Program-made: the position numbers and the translations under genes | Assembly (NCBI GenBank): GCA_024650095.1 | Contig: JANKMV010000126.1 | Location: forward strand, 1 to 6,247 | Direction of reading: 5' to 3' | Length of the DNA stretch: 6,247 bases | From: Bacillota bacterium | GTDB lineage: Bacteria > Bacillota > Dethiobacteria > Dethiobacterales > Dethiobacteraceae | Shown here: positions 1-5,750 of the stretch, one piece after another | Position numbering within the stretch: the first letter of the stretch is position 1 | Layout of the letters: each line of letters starts with the position of its first letter | The notes under the pieces: model-generated | What the model was told of the DNA's origin: nothing | What the model saw: the letters and a program-made list of their open reading frames with translations, nothing else | The model's database searches: none

Positions 1-83
1 GGGAAATGAATATGTGTGCCTTTCTTACACTGGACAAAGTTTATCGTCAATGGCGACGGACAGATTCGCTAGCTCTGCAGTGG

Positions 84-112
84 TTGACAGCGGGATTGAG
101 CTTGGATAAAAT
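84..112 (+). promoter_or_regulatory. Sigma-A-type promoter for nifV
   Basis: A perfect -35 hexamer TTGACA (84-89) is followed after exactly 17 bases by TAAAAT (107-112), five of six matches to the -10 consensus. Transcription would start near 119-121 and give a leader of about 95 bases before the nifV start codon. A second weaker -35-like hexamer TTGACC lies at 114-119 without a good -10 partner. Based on sequence match only; no start site has been mapped. Confidence 0.6.
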
Positions 113-120
113 ATTGACCA

Positions 121-134
121 TAATGAACTCATTA
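121..134. promoter_or_regulatory. Hyphenated palindrome at the nifV start site, possible operator
   Basis: TAATGA-AC-TCATTA is a perfect inverted repeat with 6-base arms and a 2-base spacer. It sits right at the predicted transcription start of the promoter at 84-112, a position typical of repressor operators. I cannot assign it to a known regulator. It is AT-rich and short, so chance occurrence is possible. Confidence 0.3.
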
Positions 135-213
135 GCATAAATAGATGATATAGAATACAACATGATTTTGATAATAGCACGACTAGAATGAAGAGAATTG
201 AGGAGGACAAGGC

Positions 214-1380
214 ATGAAAAGATTTTTAGACGGACTCGCAAATAAGCAAGTCATGTTGGTGGATACAACGTTGCGTGATGGAGAACAAACGGCGGGAGTC
301 GTTTTTTCTAATAAAGAAAAGGTGCGCATTGCACAAATGCTGGATTCTTTGGGCGTACATCAACTAGAAGTGGGCATTCCCGTCATGGGCGGGGATGAGA
401 AAGAATCCATTAAGGCCATAGTAAATTTAGGTTTAGATGCGAGTATTATGGCTTGGAATCGTGCTGATGTTCAAGATATTAAAGAATCACTGGATTGCGG
501 TGTGGATGCCTTGGCTGTTTCAATATCCACATCGGATATTCACATTAAATATAAGCTGCAAAAATCAAGAGCATGGGTTTTGGACAGCATGTCAAGAGCC
601 GTAGATTTTGCCAAAAAGCATAATAAATATGTCTCTGTCAACGCAGAAGATGCTTCTCGTAGTGAAATGGAATTTTTAGTTCAATTTGCCAATCGTGCTA
701 AAGAGTGTGGAGCCGACCGCTTACGCTTTTGCGATACCGTAGGCATCCTCGAACCCTTTAAAACACTTGAAATTGTGCAAGAGTTGCATCGCGCCACAAA
801 TATGAATATAGAAATGCATACTCATAATGATTTCGGGATGGCGACAGCAAACTCTCTGGCAGGTGTAAGGGGAGGTGCAAGCATGGTGGGCGTAACCGTT
901 AATGGGCTAGGTGAACGTGCGGGAAATGCTGTCTTGGCTGAGGTAGCCATGGCTTTAGAATATTTGTTTGCCATTGATGTCCATGTAAAACCGCATGAAC
1001 TACGTGAAATATCTGAGTACGTGGCGCTTGCTTCAGGCCGGGCTTTGCCGGTTTGCATGCCCATTGTGGGTACAAATATGTTTGCACACGAATCCGGTAT
1101 TCATGCAGATGGAGTCATGAAGCATCCTTCCACTTATGAAGTTTTTAAGCCGGAAGCGGTGGGTGCACAGCGGCAAATTATTATTGGTAAACACTCGGGC
1201 AGTTCTGCCCTAGTCATGAAGTTTAAAGAATACGGCATTACTTTAGCAGAGAAGGATGCATCAGGCATGCTGCCGTTAGTTCGTTCTGCTGCCGTGGATT
1301 TAAAAAGAATCCTTTTCGATAAAGAATTAATGTTGATATATGATGAGTATCTGCATAGCAAGAAAATTGTGGGTGCATAA
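214..1380 (+). CDS. nifV: Homocitrate synthase, NifV type
   Basis: Cytosolic enzyme of the DRE-TIM metallolyase (LeuA/NifV) family, 388 residues, the usual NifV length. It condenses acetyl-CoA with 2-oxoglutarate to (R)-homocitrate, the organic ligand of the nitrogenase FeMo cofactor. The N-terminal TIM barrel shows DTTLRDGEQTAG at 17-28 (catalytic R21, metal ligand D22), LEVGIPVMG at 51-59, RFCDTVGILEP at 171-181, the metal-binding HTHNDFG at 202-208 and NGLGERAGNA at 230-239. The linker carries FAHESGIHADG (290-300), with the family's catalytic-type histidine, and IIIGKHSG at 322-329. There is no C-terminal LeuA regulatory domain, which separates it from 2-isopropylmalate synthase. The start is supported by AGGAGG at 201-206, seven bases upstream. 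A hairpin follows the stop, so it may be transcribed mostly alone. No nif structural or cofactor gene is visible here. A related 2-oxoacid chain-elongating synthase cannot be excluded. Confidence 0.92.
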   Translation: MKRFLDGLANKQVMLVDTTLRDGEQTAGVVFSNKEKVRIAQMLDSLGVHQLEVGIPVMGGDEKESIKAIVNLGLDASIMAWNRADVQDIKESLDCGVDALAVSISTSDIHIKYKLQKSRAWVLDSMSRAVDFAKKHNKYVSVNAEDASRSEMEFLVQFANRAKECGADRLRFCDTVGILEPFKTLEIVQELHRATNMNIEMHTHNDFGMATANSLAGVRGGASMVGVTVNGLGERAGNAVLAEVAMALEYLFAIDVHVKPHELREISEYVALASGRALPVCMPIVGTNMFAHESGIHADGVMKHPSTYEVFKPEAVGAQRQIIIGKHSGSSALVMKFKEYGITLAEKDASGMLPLVRSAAVDLKRILFDKELMLIYDEYLHSKKIVGA

Positions 1381-1400
1381 GTGTATGTTGGGAAATGATA

Positions 1401-1435
1401 CAGACACTGGTCTTTGTTGCCGGTGTCTGATTCTG
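1401..1435 (+). terminator. Rho-independent terminator or attenuator between nifV and murE
   Basis: CAGACACTGG (1401-1410) pairs with CCGGTGTCTG (1420-1429) in a ten-pair stem with a single G-U wobble and a nine-base loop. The following tail, ATTCTGTTTG, is only moderately T-rich, so termination may be partial. It lies 20 bases after the nifV stop and 25 bases before the murE start. I see no good promoter between it and murE, so murE may depend on read-through. Confidence 0.6.
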
Positions 1436-1460
1436 TTTGAGTAAGGAAAGAGGTGAAGCC

Positions 1461-2903
1461 ATGAAACTCTCTATGCTGTTTAAGGGTTACCCTCATCAGG
1501 CTAACGATGAGAATCTTGATGTAGAAGTGCAAGGAATAACACATGATTCACGTTATCTAACGCCCGGTCAAGTCTATGTTTGTTTGGACGGATTACGCGT
1601 TGACGGACACCTCTTTGCAGGACAGGCGGTAGAGAAAGGAGCGGTGGCCATTGTGGCAACTAAACCTCTTTATCTACCTGTACCCGTTGTGTATGTCTCT
1701 GATGCACGTCATGCTCTCTCTTTTTTATCGAACCGTTATTTCGATTACCCCAGCCGGAAATTACACGTGGTGGGAGTAACAGGTACAAACGGTAAGACGA
1801 CAACCACCCATTTCCTGCAAGCTATTTATAAGGCAGCAGGACGCTCATGTGCGGTGATTGGTACGGTGGGTATACGTATAGATAAAGAATATTTAGCTGG
1901 TGGGATGACCACGCCAGAGTCCTTTGACTTACATCGTGCGTTTGGGGAAATGATAGGGGAAGTGGATGATGTGGCTATGGAAGTCTCCTCGCATTCACTA
2001 ACATGGCAGCGTGTGGAACATGTAAGTTTTTCCACAGCCATCTTTACAAATTTAAGCCATGATCATTTGGACTTTCATAAAAGTATGGAGAGTTACTTTC
2101 ACGCTAAAGCTCATCTCTTTTCTTTATTGGAAAAACAAAATGGCCGACCGCAGGCGATTATTAATGCGGACGACCCTTATGGTAAAAAGCTAATAAAGCA
2201 GCTTAAAGTACCTGTTCTCTCCTATGGCTTACAGGACGGCGCCGATGTACGAGGACAAATTGCCAGTAAAACAGTGAACGCCAGTTTGGTGGTGGTGCGT
2301 TACCGTGACTTGGAATTTGAAATGAATGTACATTTGCCAGGAGAGTTTAATACGTATAATGCACTGGCTGCGGTAGCCGCTACGCTGGCCGAAGGGATTT
2401 CACCAGAAGTCATTAGTGATGGTATCGATAATTTGGGTGCTGTACCGGGTCGCCTAGAGGCTGTTAACTTCCAGCAAGAGTTTAATATTTTCATTGATTT
2501 TGCTCATACCCCCGATGGTTTAGAAAAAGTTTTACAAACATTAAGTGCGGTCCCTCACCGGAGGCTTATTACTGTCTTTGGTTGTCCGGGGGATCGCGAT
2601 CGTACGAAAAGGCCCGTCATGGGGCGGATTGCAGAAGTGTATAGCGATGTTGTTGTTGTGACCTCGGACAACCCAGCATCTGAAGTGCCAGAAGCAATCA
2701 TTGCAGAAATCGTAACGGGGATGGATCATCTACCCATAGTACTCCCCGACCGACATGAGGCTGTTCGCTATGCTTTATCCCTTGCGGAAAAAGGTGACAT
2801 TGTTCTTTTGGCAGGCAAGGGGCATGAAACCTATCAGCTAGTGGGTGATCAGCATATTCCATATTCGGATAAACAGGCGGTAGAAACCTTCTTTATTTCG
2901 TAA
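1461..2903 (+). CDS. murE: MurE-type UDP-MurNAc-L-Ala-D-Glu amino acid ligase with a DNPA motif
   Basis: Cytosolic ATP-dependent Mur ligase of 480 residues, normal MurE length. MurE adds the third residue (meso-diaminopimelate or L-lysine) to the UDP-MurNAc dipeptide. An N-terminal UDP-binding domain (about 1-100) is followed by the ATPase domain with P-loop GTNGKTTTT (108-116), TTPES (150-154), EVSSHSL (174-180), TNLSHDHLDFH (196-206), the probable carbamylated lysine K216 in YFHAKAHLF, and NADDPYG (235-241). LPGEFNTYNALAA (292-304) and the C-terminal domain follow, with GRLE (330-333), FAHTPDGLE (347-355), GDRDRTKRP (377-385), DNPASE (403-408) and GKGHE (452-456). Oddity: most diaminopimelate-adding MurE proteins have DNPR, while here residue 406 is Ala, as in the lysine-adding enzyme of Staphylococcus (family knowledge from memory). 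AGGTG at 1451-1455, five bases before ATG 1461, supports this start over an in-frame TTG at 1437. No mur, mra or fts neighbours are present, so it may be an accessory copy. Confidence 0.9.
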   Translation: MKLSMLFKGYPHQANDENLDVEVQGITHDSRYLTPGQVYVCLDGLRVDGHLFAGQAVEKGAVAIVATKPLYLPVPVVYVSDARHALSFLSNRYFDYPSRKLHVVGVTGTNGKTTTTHFLQAIYKAAGRSCAVIGTVGIRIDKEYLAGGMTTPESFDLHRAFGEMIGEVDDVAMEVSSHSLTWQRVEHVSFSTAIFTNLSHDHLDFHKSMESYFHAKAHLFSLLEKQNGRPQAIINADDPYGKKLIKQLKVPVLSYGLQDGADVRGQIASKTVNASLVVVRYRDLEFEMNVHLPGEFNTYNALAAVAATLAEGISPEVISDGIDNLGAVPGRLEAVNFQQEFNIFIDFAHTPDGLEKVLQTLSAVPHRRLITVFGCPGDRDRTKRPVMGRIAEVYSDVVVVTSDNPASEVPEAIIAEIVTGMDHLPIVLPDRHEAVRYALSLAEKGDIVLLAGKGHETYQLVGDQHIPYSDKQAVETFFIS

Positions 2904-2905
2904 AA

Positions 2906-3964
2906 TTAGCCACGTCTCAGCAGCCGATGGACGAGGGAACGATAGCGGGGCAGACCCGTTTCCCAGAGCCAATAGAGTGTAGGGGATAGTGGCTTATCCC
3001 ACTCACCAACGAAGGTAACATAATCGCCACCAAAGCTTTTTTTGAAATGGTACAAGCCATATAGCGGGTGATCTTCGTCAACTTCACCGGGAACACCATA
3101 GAAATCAAACCAATCTGCGCCTTTGCTATGTGCCCATTGAATGCGTTCCCAGTTCATGGCATGATATGTATATAGCTTACGATGTTTGTTGGTCTGGCCA
3201 CCATATACAGCCCAAGCTTTCTTGCCGAGACAAAAAGTTATTGATGAAATGACCGGTTCTTCTTCTATGTATCCAGTGAGGAGGAGGATGCGGTCTTTTG
3301 TTTTTAAATGATCGTACACCTTTTGAAAGTACGCCGGTGAGCGCGTCATAATATCATTGCGTTCACCCGTTTGGGAAAGAGCTTTAAAAAAGTCTTCAAT
3401 GCTTGTCTCATCACCACTGCGAAATTGTAAGCCATTTTTGGGCCCATAATTGATTTTATAGCGCATTTTTTTAGAAAAGCGGGCAAAAACATCGGCAGTG
3501 GTTCCCCCGAGCGGCAGTCGAAAGGTATAGCGGGGTTGAGTCCCGCCGAACTCATGGTCAAGTCCTGTGATATGAAAACCATTTTCTTGTAGGTACTGGG
3601 GGGGAAATACTCCTTCTGGAATAGCAGGATCAATTTTTATCAAAATCGCTCCTCGTTCACGGGCGAGGGTAGTTAATGTTTGCAGTGTAAAATTGAATAG
3701 TTCTAAGTCGTTGGGATTCGCCAAAACAGGTCCTCTAGGTACATAGGCAATGGTACGGTTGATAAGGGGAATGCGGCGAAGCAAAATGGACATAACAGCT
3801 TTAATTTCGCCATCGTCATTTTCCACAGCCGCCCGTACCGGTTCCCAGTCTGGCCGTTTGATTTCACCCCAACTAAACGTTTGCAACATATCACCATAAG
3901 CGGTTTGTGCTAAAAACTCGTCGAAACGATCCGCTTCTTCTTTTTCAATTATGCGAGTCCGCAT
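2906..3964 (-). CDS. FemABX-family peptidoglycan bridge aminoacyltransferase
   Basis: Single-chain FemABX protein of 352 residues, close to FemX in size and lacking the long coiled-coil insertion of FemA/FemB. The family uses aminoacyl-tRNA to attach amino acids to the side chain of stem-peptide residue 3, on UDP-MurNAc-pentapeptide or lipid II at the inner membrane face. Two GNAT-like halves are suggested. The first has LQTFSWGEIK (27-36), YVPRGPVL (74-81), IKIDP (109-113) and QPRYTFRLPL (143-152). The second has FSKKMRYKINYG (163-174), AVYGGQTNKHR (252-262), FDFYGVPG (286-293) and GLYHFKKSFGG (303-313). K36 and K308 look like counterparts of essential FemX lysines, from memory. The start is set by GGAGGG (3978-3973), eight bases before ATG 3964. 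The frame stays open upstream to 4156 but has no ribosome site there. It lies downstream of the zinc-ribbon gene on the same strand and converges on murE with two bases between stops. The transferred amino acid cannot be read from sequence. Confidence 0.85.
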   Translation of the reverse strand: MRTRIIEKEEADRFDEFLAQTAYGDMLQTFSWGEIKRPDWEPVRAAVENDDGEIKAVMSILLRRIPLINRTIAYVPRGPVLANPNDLELFNFTLQTLTTLARERGAILIKIDPAIPEGVFPPQYLQENGFHITGLDHEFGGTQPRYTFRLPLGGTTADVFARFSKKMRYKINYGPKNGLQFRSGDETSIEDFFKALSQTGERNDIMTRSPAYFQKVYDHLKTKDRILLLTGYIEEEPVISSITFCLGKKAWAVYGGQTNKHRKLYTYHAMNWERIQWAHSKGADWFDFYGVPGEVDEDHPLYGLYHFKKSFGGDYVTFVGEWDKPLSPTLYWLWETGLPRYRSLVHRLLRRG

Positions 3965-4092
3965 GTAAAATACCCTCCAGTAGCTCTCTATCTTGTGAGG
4001 CTTTTTAAAAATAATGTCTGTCGCTAAATTGTAAAAGGCTAAACGTAACCAATGTAAAGAAGGGAAGCATAAAAACATGTTACTAGGCCCAT

Positions 4093-4314
4093 CTATGTAG
4101 GAATCGTCATTTGTAATTGTAGTTGGCAGTCTGGGCACTGCATTAGGTGTACGCACCCATATTCTCCATTAATAATACTATTTTCTTCATATGGAGCGTA
4201 CGGCCCTAACGCATTCTGCAGAGGACCACAGTCTATCATGTTTCCGCCACAAGCAGGGCAATTCAGTTGTAATTCCAGTAAGCAATTGCAATGTGGACAA
4301 ATATGATTGGTCAT
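4093..4314 (-). CDS. Small zinc-ribbon protein of unknown function
   Basis: A 73-residue, cysteine-rich cytosolic protein with no signal peptide or membrane segment. Cysteine pairs C6/C9 (CPHC) and C19/C22 (CPAC) form a typical zinc ribbon. A second set, C54, H56 and C60/C63 (CPDC), possibly with C29, could bind another metal. Between them lies a short motif, DCGPLQNALGPYAPYE (28-43), that resembles small uncharacterised Firmicute proteins I recall only in general terms. The start is supported by GAGG at 4326-4323, eight bases upstream of ATG. It follows the amidohydrolase gene after 66 bases and precedes the FemABX gene by 128 bases, all on the same strand, so co-transcription is likely. Function is unknown; zinc ribbons of this size may serve in protein or nucleic acid binding, but nothing here decides that. 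Confidence 0.75.
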   Translation of the reverse strand: MTNHICPHCNCLLELQLNCPACGGNMIDCGPLQNALGPYAPYEENSIINGEYGCVHLMQCPDCQLQLQMTIPT

Positions 4315-4327
4315 GGCAACAACCTCG

Positions 4328-4380
4328 TTTTATCTATAGTCTTTCCCTTAGCCATCATCGTATGAAAGCATTAGATAAAA
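4328..4380 (-). repeat. Long inverted repeat in the gap between amidohydrolase and zinc-ribbon genes
   Basis: TTTTATCTA (4328-4336) and TAGATAAAA (4372-4380) are perfect 9-base inverted arms. Inside them CTTTC (4341-4345) and GAAAG (4364-4368) add a second stem, leaving an 18-base loop. In the minus-strand transcript the structure begins immediately after the amidohydrolase stop codon and ends one base before the ribosome site of the zinc-ribbon gene. It lacks the GC-rich stem and U-tract of a standard terminator, so an mRNA processing or translation-control element is a better guess. Confidence 0.45.
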
Positions 4381-5517
4381 TTATAGGTCATCAGCATCGT
4401 AGCTGGGAAGCAGTAGTGCTTCAGGAGCAAGTAAAACGCCTGGATTCGTAAGAGGGTTACCTTGCACCACCAGTAAGCATGGCCTTTGACCTGGTTCGAT
4501 GGTTCCTAATGTAGGCAGGTGACAGGCGCTAGCAGCTACACTGGTAGCGGCCTGAAGAGCAGTCAAGCTTGATAGACCTGCATTATGTAAGAGCATGATT
4601 TCTTGGGGCAAGGACGCCCCATGAGAGACGCCTGGGGCACCGGCATCGGTGCCAGCAACGATTTGGGCACCCAAGATGGCACCTTCGGCAATGAATTCCT
4701 GATGACGGAGCAGGGAGCGTAGTATTACCTGTTGCATTGAGAAAGGGAGGGTGGTTACTATTTTCGCTTGCGCTAATTGATTGTTGATGGGAGAGAGAGT
4801 GGGAATCCAAAAGGTACCGGAGGCAGCAATTTCACGTATGCTTTCTTTGGACATAAAGTAGCCGTGTTCAATGGTAGTAACGCCTGCCTGTAATGAATGC
4901 TGCACGGCTTCATCTCCGCTAGCGTGAACCATAACAGGTAGGCCATGTAAGTGGGCGCGTTTGACAATGGTCCGTAGTTCAGTTGCGGTAAAGGTGGCCG
5001 GTCCAGTTTGGCCATAGTGGGTAAAGCTAAAGATCCCAGAGGCAATCACTTTAATTTGCGTAGCACCTGCTGCTGCTAGCTTGTCCACCGCTTGCAATGT
5101 TTCTTTCATGTTGCCTACAGCGTTACCAAGCGCTGCTCCATAATAGCCCTTTTTATAGATAGCTGCGATGGATTGTCTAATCTGTAATCTTGTATCGGCG
5201 GCAAGGAAGCCGCAAGTACTGCCTCCATCGCGAATCGTGGCCACACCGGCGTTCAGATAATGTTGCGCCCGTTGCATAAGCGTCTGCTTGTCATCGGAAG
5301 GAAAAGCCAAATGAACGTGACTATCAATGAGGGCAGGCAGGAGCGTGGCATGGGTAAAATCTAGAACTTGGGCAGGGGCGTGAGTACCAGTAGCCTTTGC
5401 TACAATCACGCTCTGCTCAATGTAGAGCGTCCCCATATTTTTTACGGAAGCAGCCAAGCCATCCCAAAGAGAACCGTATGTAATGGTAACCTGGCGCGGT
5501 AGCGATACTATTTGCAT
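4381..5517 (-). CDS. Metal-dependent amidohydrolase, imidazolonepropionase/prolidase-like
   Basis: Cytosolic TIM-barrel hydrolase of 378 residues in the amidohydrolase superfamily. A small N-terminal beta-sandwich part leads into LPALIDSHVHL (60-70), giving metal ligands H67 and H69. RDGG follows at 96-99, then IKVIASG (155-161) with K156 in the position of the bridging carbamylated lysine, VHASG (197-201) with H198, IEHG (216-219) with H218, and AGTDAG (288-293) with catalytic D291. All ligands of a two-metal site are therefore present and the enzyme should be active. The C-terminal PGQRPCLLVVQGNPL (342-356) is the usual return to the beta-sandwich. Relatives act on cyclic amides, or on dipeptides ending in Pro, Arg or Lys, among others; the substrate here is undetermined. 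The start follows GGAGG (5532-5528), ten bases upstream. It is the first gene of a probable operon with the zinc-ribbon and FemABX genes. Confidence 0.85.
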   Translation of the reverse strand: MQIVSLPRQVTITYGSLWDGLAASVKNMGTLYIEQSVIVAKATGTHAPAQVLDFTHATLLPALIDSHVHLAFPSDDKQTLMQRAQHYLNAGVATIRDGGSTCGFLAADTRLQIRQSIAAIYKKGYYGAALGNAVGNMKETLQAVDKLAAAGATQIKVIASGIFSFTHYGQTGPATFTATELRTIVKRAHLHGLPVMVHASGDEAVQHSLQAGVTTIEHGYFMSKESIREIAASGTFWIPTLSPINNQLAQAKIVTTLPFSMQQVILRSLLRHQEFIAEGAILGAQIVAGTDAGAPGVSHGASLPQEIMLLHNAGLSSLTALQAATSVAASACHLPTLGTIEPGQRPCLLVVQGNPLTNPGVLLAPEALLLPSYDADDL

Positions 5518-5549
5518 TTACAAAGAACCTCCAAAGTTATCTATTTGCT

Positions 5550-5558
5550 ATTATATCA
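5550..5558 (-). promoter_or_regulatory. Extended -10 promoter of the amidohydrolase operon
   Basis: On the minus strand TGATATAAT reads as an extended -10 (TG, one base, then a perfect TATAAT at 5555-5550). No good -35 hexamer is found 16-18 bases upstream, which is common for extended -10 promoters. The start site would be near 5543, giving a short leader of about 26 bases that contains the GGAGG ribosome site at 5532-5528. Confidence 0.55.
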
Positions 5559-5590
5559 CATCTAGTCGGCAGAGTTTACGCCCAAATGTA

Positions 5591-5600
5591 CATACGTATG
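5591..5600. promoter_or_regulatory. Perfect 10-base palindrome CATACGTATG, possible operator
   Basis: CATACGTATG is its own reverse complement. Its centre lies about 52 bases upstream of the predicted amidohydrolase start site, a position suited to an activator or an upstream operator. A related half, ACGTATG, recurs at 5717-5723 near the dedA promoter. The cognate regulator is not identifiable. Confidence 0.3.
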
Positions 5601-5630
5601 AAAATGGGAATAAACGTGAATAGAATAGAG

Positions 5631-5640
5631 CAGTTAACTG
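5631..5640. promoter_or_regulatory. Perfect 10-base palindrome CAGTTAACTG
   Basis: CAGTTAACTG is self-complementary and lies midway in the divergent region between the amidohydrolase and dedA genes. Another CAGTTA follows at 5645-5650, so the half-site is repeated. It could be a regulator site shared by both promoters, but there is no support beyond the symmetry. Confidence 0.25.
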
Positions 5641-5655
5641 CCAGCAGTTATAGCT

Positions 5656-5723
5656 AAACGTACGTGGTAGGTAGCGCATATTGTACTATCGGAGATTAAT
5701 ATGATAGAATAACAAACGTATGT
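5656..5723. repeat. Direct repeat AAACGTAYGT flanking the dedA promoter
   Basis: AAACGTACGT (5656-5665, containing the 8-base palindrome ACGTACGT) and AAACGTATGT (5714-5723) match in nine of ten positions and lie on either side of the proposed dedA promoter. The shorter core AAACGT also occurs at 5612-5617, and ATACGT at 5592-5597. The pattern suggests a repeated binding site across the divergent region. This is a reading by eye. Confidence 0.3.
5681..5710 (+). promoter_or_regulatory. Possible dedA promoter
   Basis: TAGAAT (5705-5710) matches the -10 consensus at five of six positions. TTGTAC (5681-5686), 18 bases upstream, is a weak -35 with three matches. An overlapping TATGAT at 5700-5705 is an alternative -10. 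The start site would lie near 5717, about 34 bases before the dedA start codon. Confidence 0.3.
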
Positions 5724-5750
5724 AAGAAGAATGGATCTGGGGGCGAGCCG

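Noticed and set aside
2..140. Two frames open from the left edge on the plus strand, ending at 107-109 and 138-140, either of which could be the tail of an upstream gene.
   Set aside because: Neither tail resembles a family I know, they compete with each other, and the strong promoter at 84-112 lies within them. They cannot be chosen or supported from so few codons.
25..241. Two minus-strand open frames of 61 and 64 codons over the nifV upstream region.
   Set aside because: No ribosome site and no recognisable protein; they lie across the nifV promoter and start and look like chance frames in AT-rich sequence.
1437..1460. In-frame TTG start adding eight residues to MurE.
   Set aside because: ATG 1461 has a well-placed AGGTG site and gives the normal MurE N-terminus; the TTG has none and lies in the terminator tail.
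1134..1544. Minus-strand open frame of 136 codons across the nifV 3' end and the murE start.
   Set aside because: It crosses the terminator hairpin and two well-supported genes, and its product has no recognisable motif; a shadow frame.
4008..4035. Possible minus-strand promoter for the FemABX gene: TTTACA (4035-4030), 16 bases, TATTTT (4013-4008).
   Set aside because: The -10 matches only four of six bases in an AT-rich stretch, so it is too weak to list; the gene more likely shares the upstream operon promoter.
3965..4156. N-terminal extension of the FemABX frame by 64 codons.
   Set aside because: It overlaps the zinc-ribbon gene, lacks a ribosome site and has no family similarity; ATG 3964 has GGAGGG eight bases upstream.
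4191..4451. Plus-strand open frame of 86 codons.
   Set aside because: It runs antisense over the zinc-ribbon gene, the inverted repeat and the amidohydrolase end, has no ribosome site and shows no family features.
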